Positions 63,270 through 64,000 of a stretch of 64,000 nucleotides of DNA are shown here, piece after piece. Position numbers and translations under genes: made by a program. The number at the start of each line of letters is the position of its first letter. Within the stretch, counting starts at the first letter, position 1. The notes below the pieces were generated by a model. That model was given only the letters and a program-made list of their open reading frames with translations, made no database searches and had not been told where the DNA came from. The DNA is from Clostridia bacterium (GTDB lineage Bacteria; Bacillota; Clostridia; TANB77; CAG-508). The stretch spans positions 1-64,000 of the forward strand of contig JAFXVF010000013.1 in the NCBI GenBank assembly GCA_017524665.1, given 5' to 3'.

Positions 63270-63548
63270 TTATTTTTTATTTACAACTTCTTTAAGAGCC
63301 TTTCCTGCTTTGAAAGCTGGAGCTTTTGAAGCTGGTATTTTGATTTCTTCTTTAGTTTGTGGGTTTCTTCCTTTTCTAGCTGCTCTTTTTCTTACTTCGA
63401 ATGTTCCAAAGCCTACTAATCCAACTTTGTCACCTTTCTTAAGAGCTGTTGATACAACCTCAACAAATGCGTTTAATGATTCTTCTGTTGCTTTTTTTGT
63501 AGCTCCTGATTTTTTTGCCATTGCTTCAACTAATTGTGCTTTGTTCAT
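63270..63548 (-). CDS. hup: DNA-binding protein HU
   Basis: 92 residues. Typical HU: MNKAQLVEAMAKKSGATKK, VGLVGFGTFEVRKRAARKGRNPQT and the conserved beta-arm PASKAPAFKAGKALKE. It is the histone-like nucleoid protein. GGAGG lies before ATG. Confidence 0.96.
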   Translation of the reverse strand: MNKAQLVEAMAKKSGATKKATEESLNAFVEVVSTALKKGDKVGLVGFGTFEVRKRAARKGRNPQTKEEIKIPASKAPAFKAGKALKEVVNKK

Positions 63549-63645
63549 AGAAAATTCCTCCTTTAAATATTGGTTTATGCCTATAATGTATCAAACGAAA
63601 TCGTAATTGTCAATGGTTTTTACATAACTTGTTAAAATTTATTTA

Positions 63646-64000
63646 TTATTTTTTATCAAAAATACTTTTTACCACTCCTTTGTCGATTAGAGTTTCGAAT
63701 ATATTTTTAAGTATTATCAGCACTACTGGTCCTATTAGCAGTCCTAATATGCCTATTGCTTTAAATCCAGTGTACATTGAAATTAATGTAAACAACGGAT
63801 ATATTCCAATTTGCTTGCTTACTACTTTGGGTTCCATAAATTGTCGAACAACAGAAATTATAATTAGTAAAATTAATAATGCAATTGCAAGTTTTATGTC
63901 TCCATCTAAAGCTGATAACACAGCCCATGGAATTATAACTGTTCCAGAACCTAATATTGGCATAGCATCTACAAAACCAATTAAAATTGCTGCTAAAAAC
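63646..64000 (-). CDS. AI-2E family transporter, 5' end outside window
   Basis: Only the C-terminal 117 residues are visible. Family marks: FLAAILIGFVDAMPILGSGTVIIPWAV, MEPKVVSKQIGIYPLF and GILGLLIGPV. Members are multi-helix membrane proteins; the AI-2E name reflects one E. coli member (TqsA) and does not prove autoinducer export. Confidence 0.85.
   Translation of the reverse strand, partial: FLAAILIGFVDAMPILGSGTVIIPWAVLSALDGDIKLAIALLILLIIISVVRQFMEPKVVSKQIGIYPLFTLISMYTGFKAIGILGLLIGPVVLIILKNIFETLIDKGVVKSIFDKK

Noticed and set aside
1-64000. All eight frameshifts as ordinary sequencing or assembly errors
   Set aside because: Not excluded, but weakened. All are the same base (C) at the same codon position (before GGN), none is found at other phases, and no intact gene uses CGG in frame, which an error process would not explain.
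1-64000. tRNA, rRNA, tmRNA or RNase P RNA genes
   Set aside because: No cloverleaf with a GTTCGAATC-like T-arm and no rRNA signature noticed in any intergenic gap.

Overview
The window reads as a chromosomal segment of a low-GC, endospore-forming Firmicute, most likely an uncultured gut-type member of the Clostridia (inference). The signs are AT-rich DNA, the sporulation genes yabP and yabQ next to divIC, strong GGAGG ribosome binding sites, the GGGtGRT/NifU-like pair, many small lipoproteins and A/T-flanked terminator hairpins. Nearly all genes lie on the minus strand. No tRNA, rRNA or CRISPR array was seen.

The strongest signal is a coding anomaly that runs through the whole window. Eight genes are broken by exactly the same lesion: one extra C in front of a GGN glycine codon, which creates an in-frame CGG. 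Skipping that C restores the family-typical protein every time. The genes are prfB, an OmpR-linked histidine kinase, fabD, accB, a PaaK/CapK-like ligase, an MBL lactonase-like hydrolase, dapF and feoB. I checked the CGG triplets I could find on the coding strands. More than 100 lie out of frame, and I found no gene that uses CGG as an ordinary in-frame arginine codon, whereas CGT, CGC, CGA, AGA and AGG are all used. This suggests that CGG is an unassigned codon in this organism and that ribosomes pass it by a +1 shift onto GGN (glycine). prfB carries this site in addition to its classical CTTTGAC programmed frameshift. A sequencing artefact is the main alternative.

Layout. 0-3.4 kb: hypothetical membrane proteins and a 716-residue protein with two HEPN RNase motifs (RNxxxH) near its two ends. 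3.6-13 kb: YitT, rho, divIC/yabQ/yabP, small Cys-rich and lipoprotein genes, prfB, apt, a DUF84 NTPase and a DUF218 membrane protein. 13-22.7 kb: PBP4B-like serine hydrolase, lipoproteins, HD hydrolase, beta-helix carbohydrate-binding protein, two-component system, TfoX-like protein and a sortase-type surface protein with a TTDP repeat. 22.8-38.3 kb: a tightly packed operon that looks like a dedicated acyl/polyketide and glycosylation pathway: CDF transporter, DUF218, NUDIX, GT4, GT1, extended SDR, MBL hydrolase, adenylating ligase, KASIII, ACP, AccB, AccC, AccDA fusion, FabD, FabF, BirA. It supplies its own malonyl-CoA but has no ketoreductase, dehydratase or enoyl reductase. 38.3-46.2 kb: GGGtGRT/NifU-like pair, a GC-richer L,D-transpeptidase that looks foreign, a GntR/ABC module, dapF, MBL protein and lipoproteins. 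46.2-49.6 kb: feoA-feoB plus a 49-residue desulforedoxin-like gene, with a divergent TetR regulator. 49.6-57.5 kb: radical SAM, GT4, CmpB-like, NUDIX, GNAT, DUF1653, phosphotransferase, XRE regulator, glutathione peroxidase and small proteins. 57.5-59.7 kb: a probable mobile two-gene HNH/Abi-like module between repeats. 59.7-64 kb: secA, a TIGR03943-like protein, HU and the end of an AI-2E family permease.
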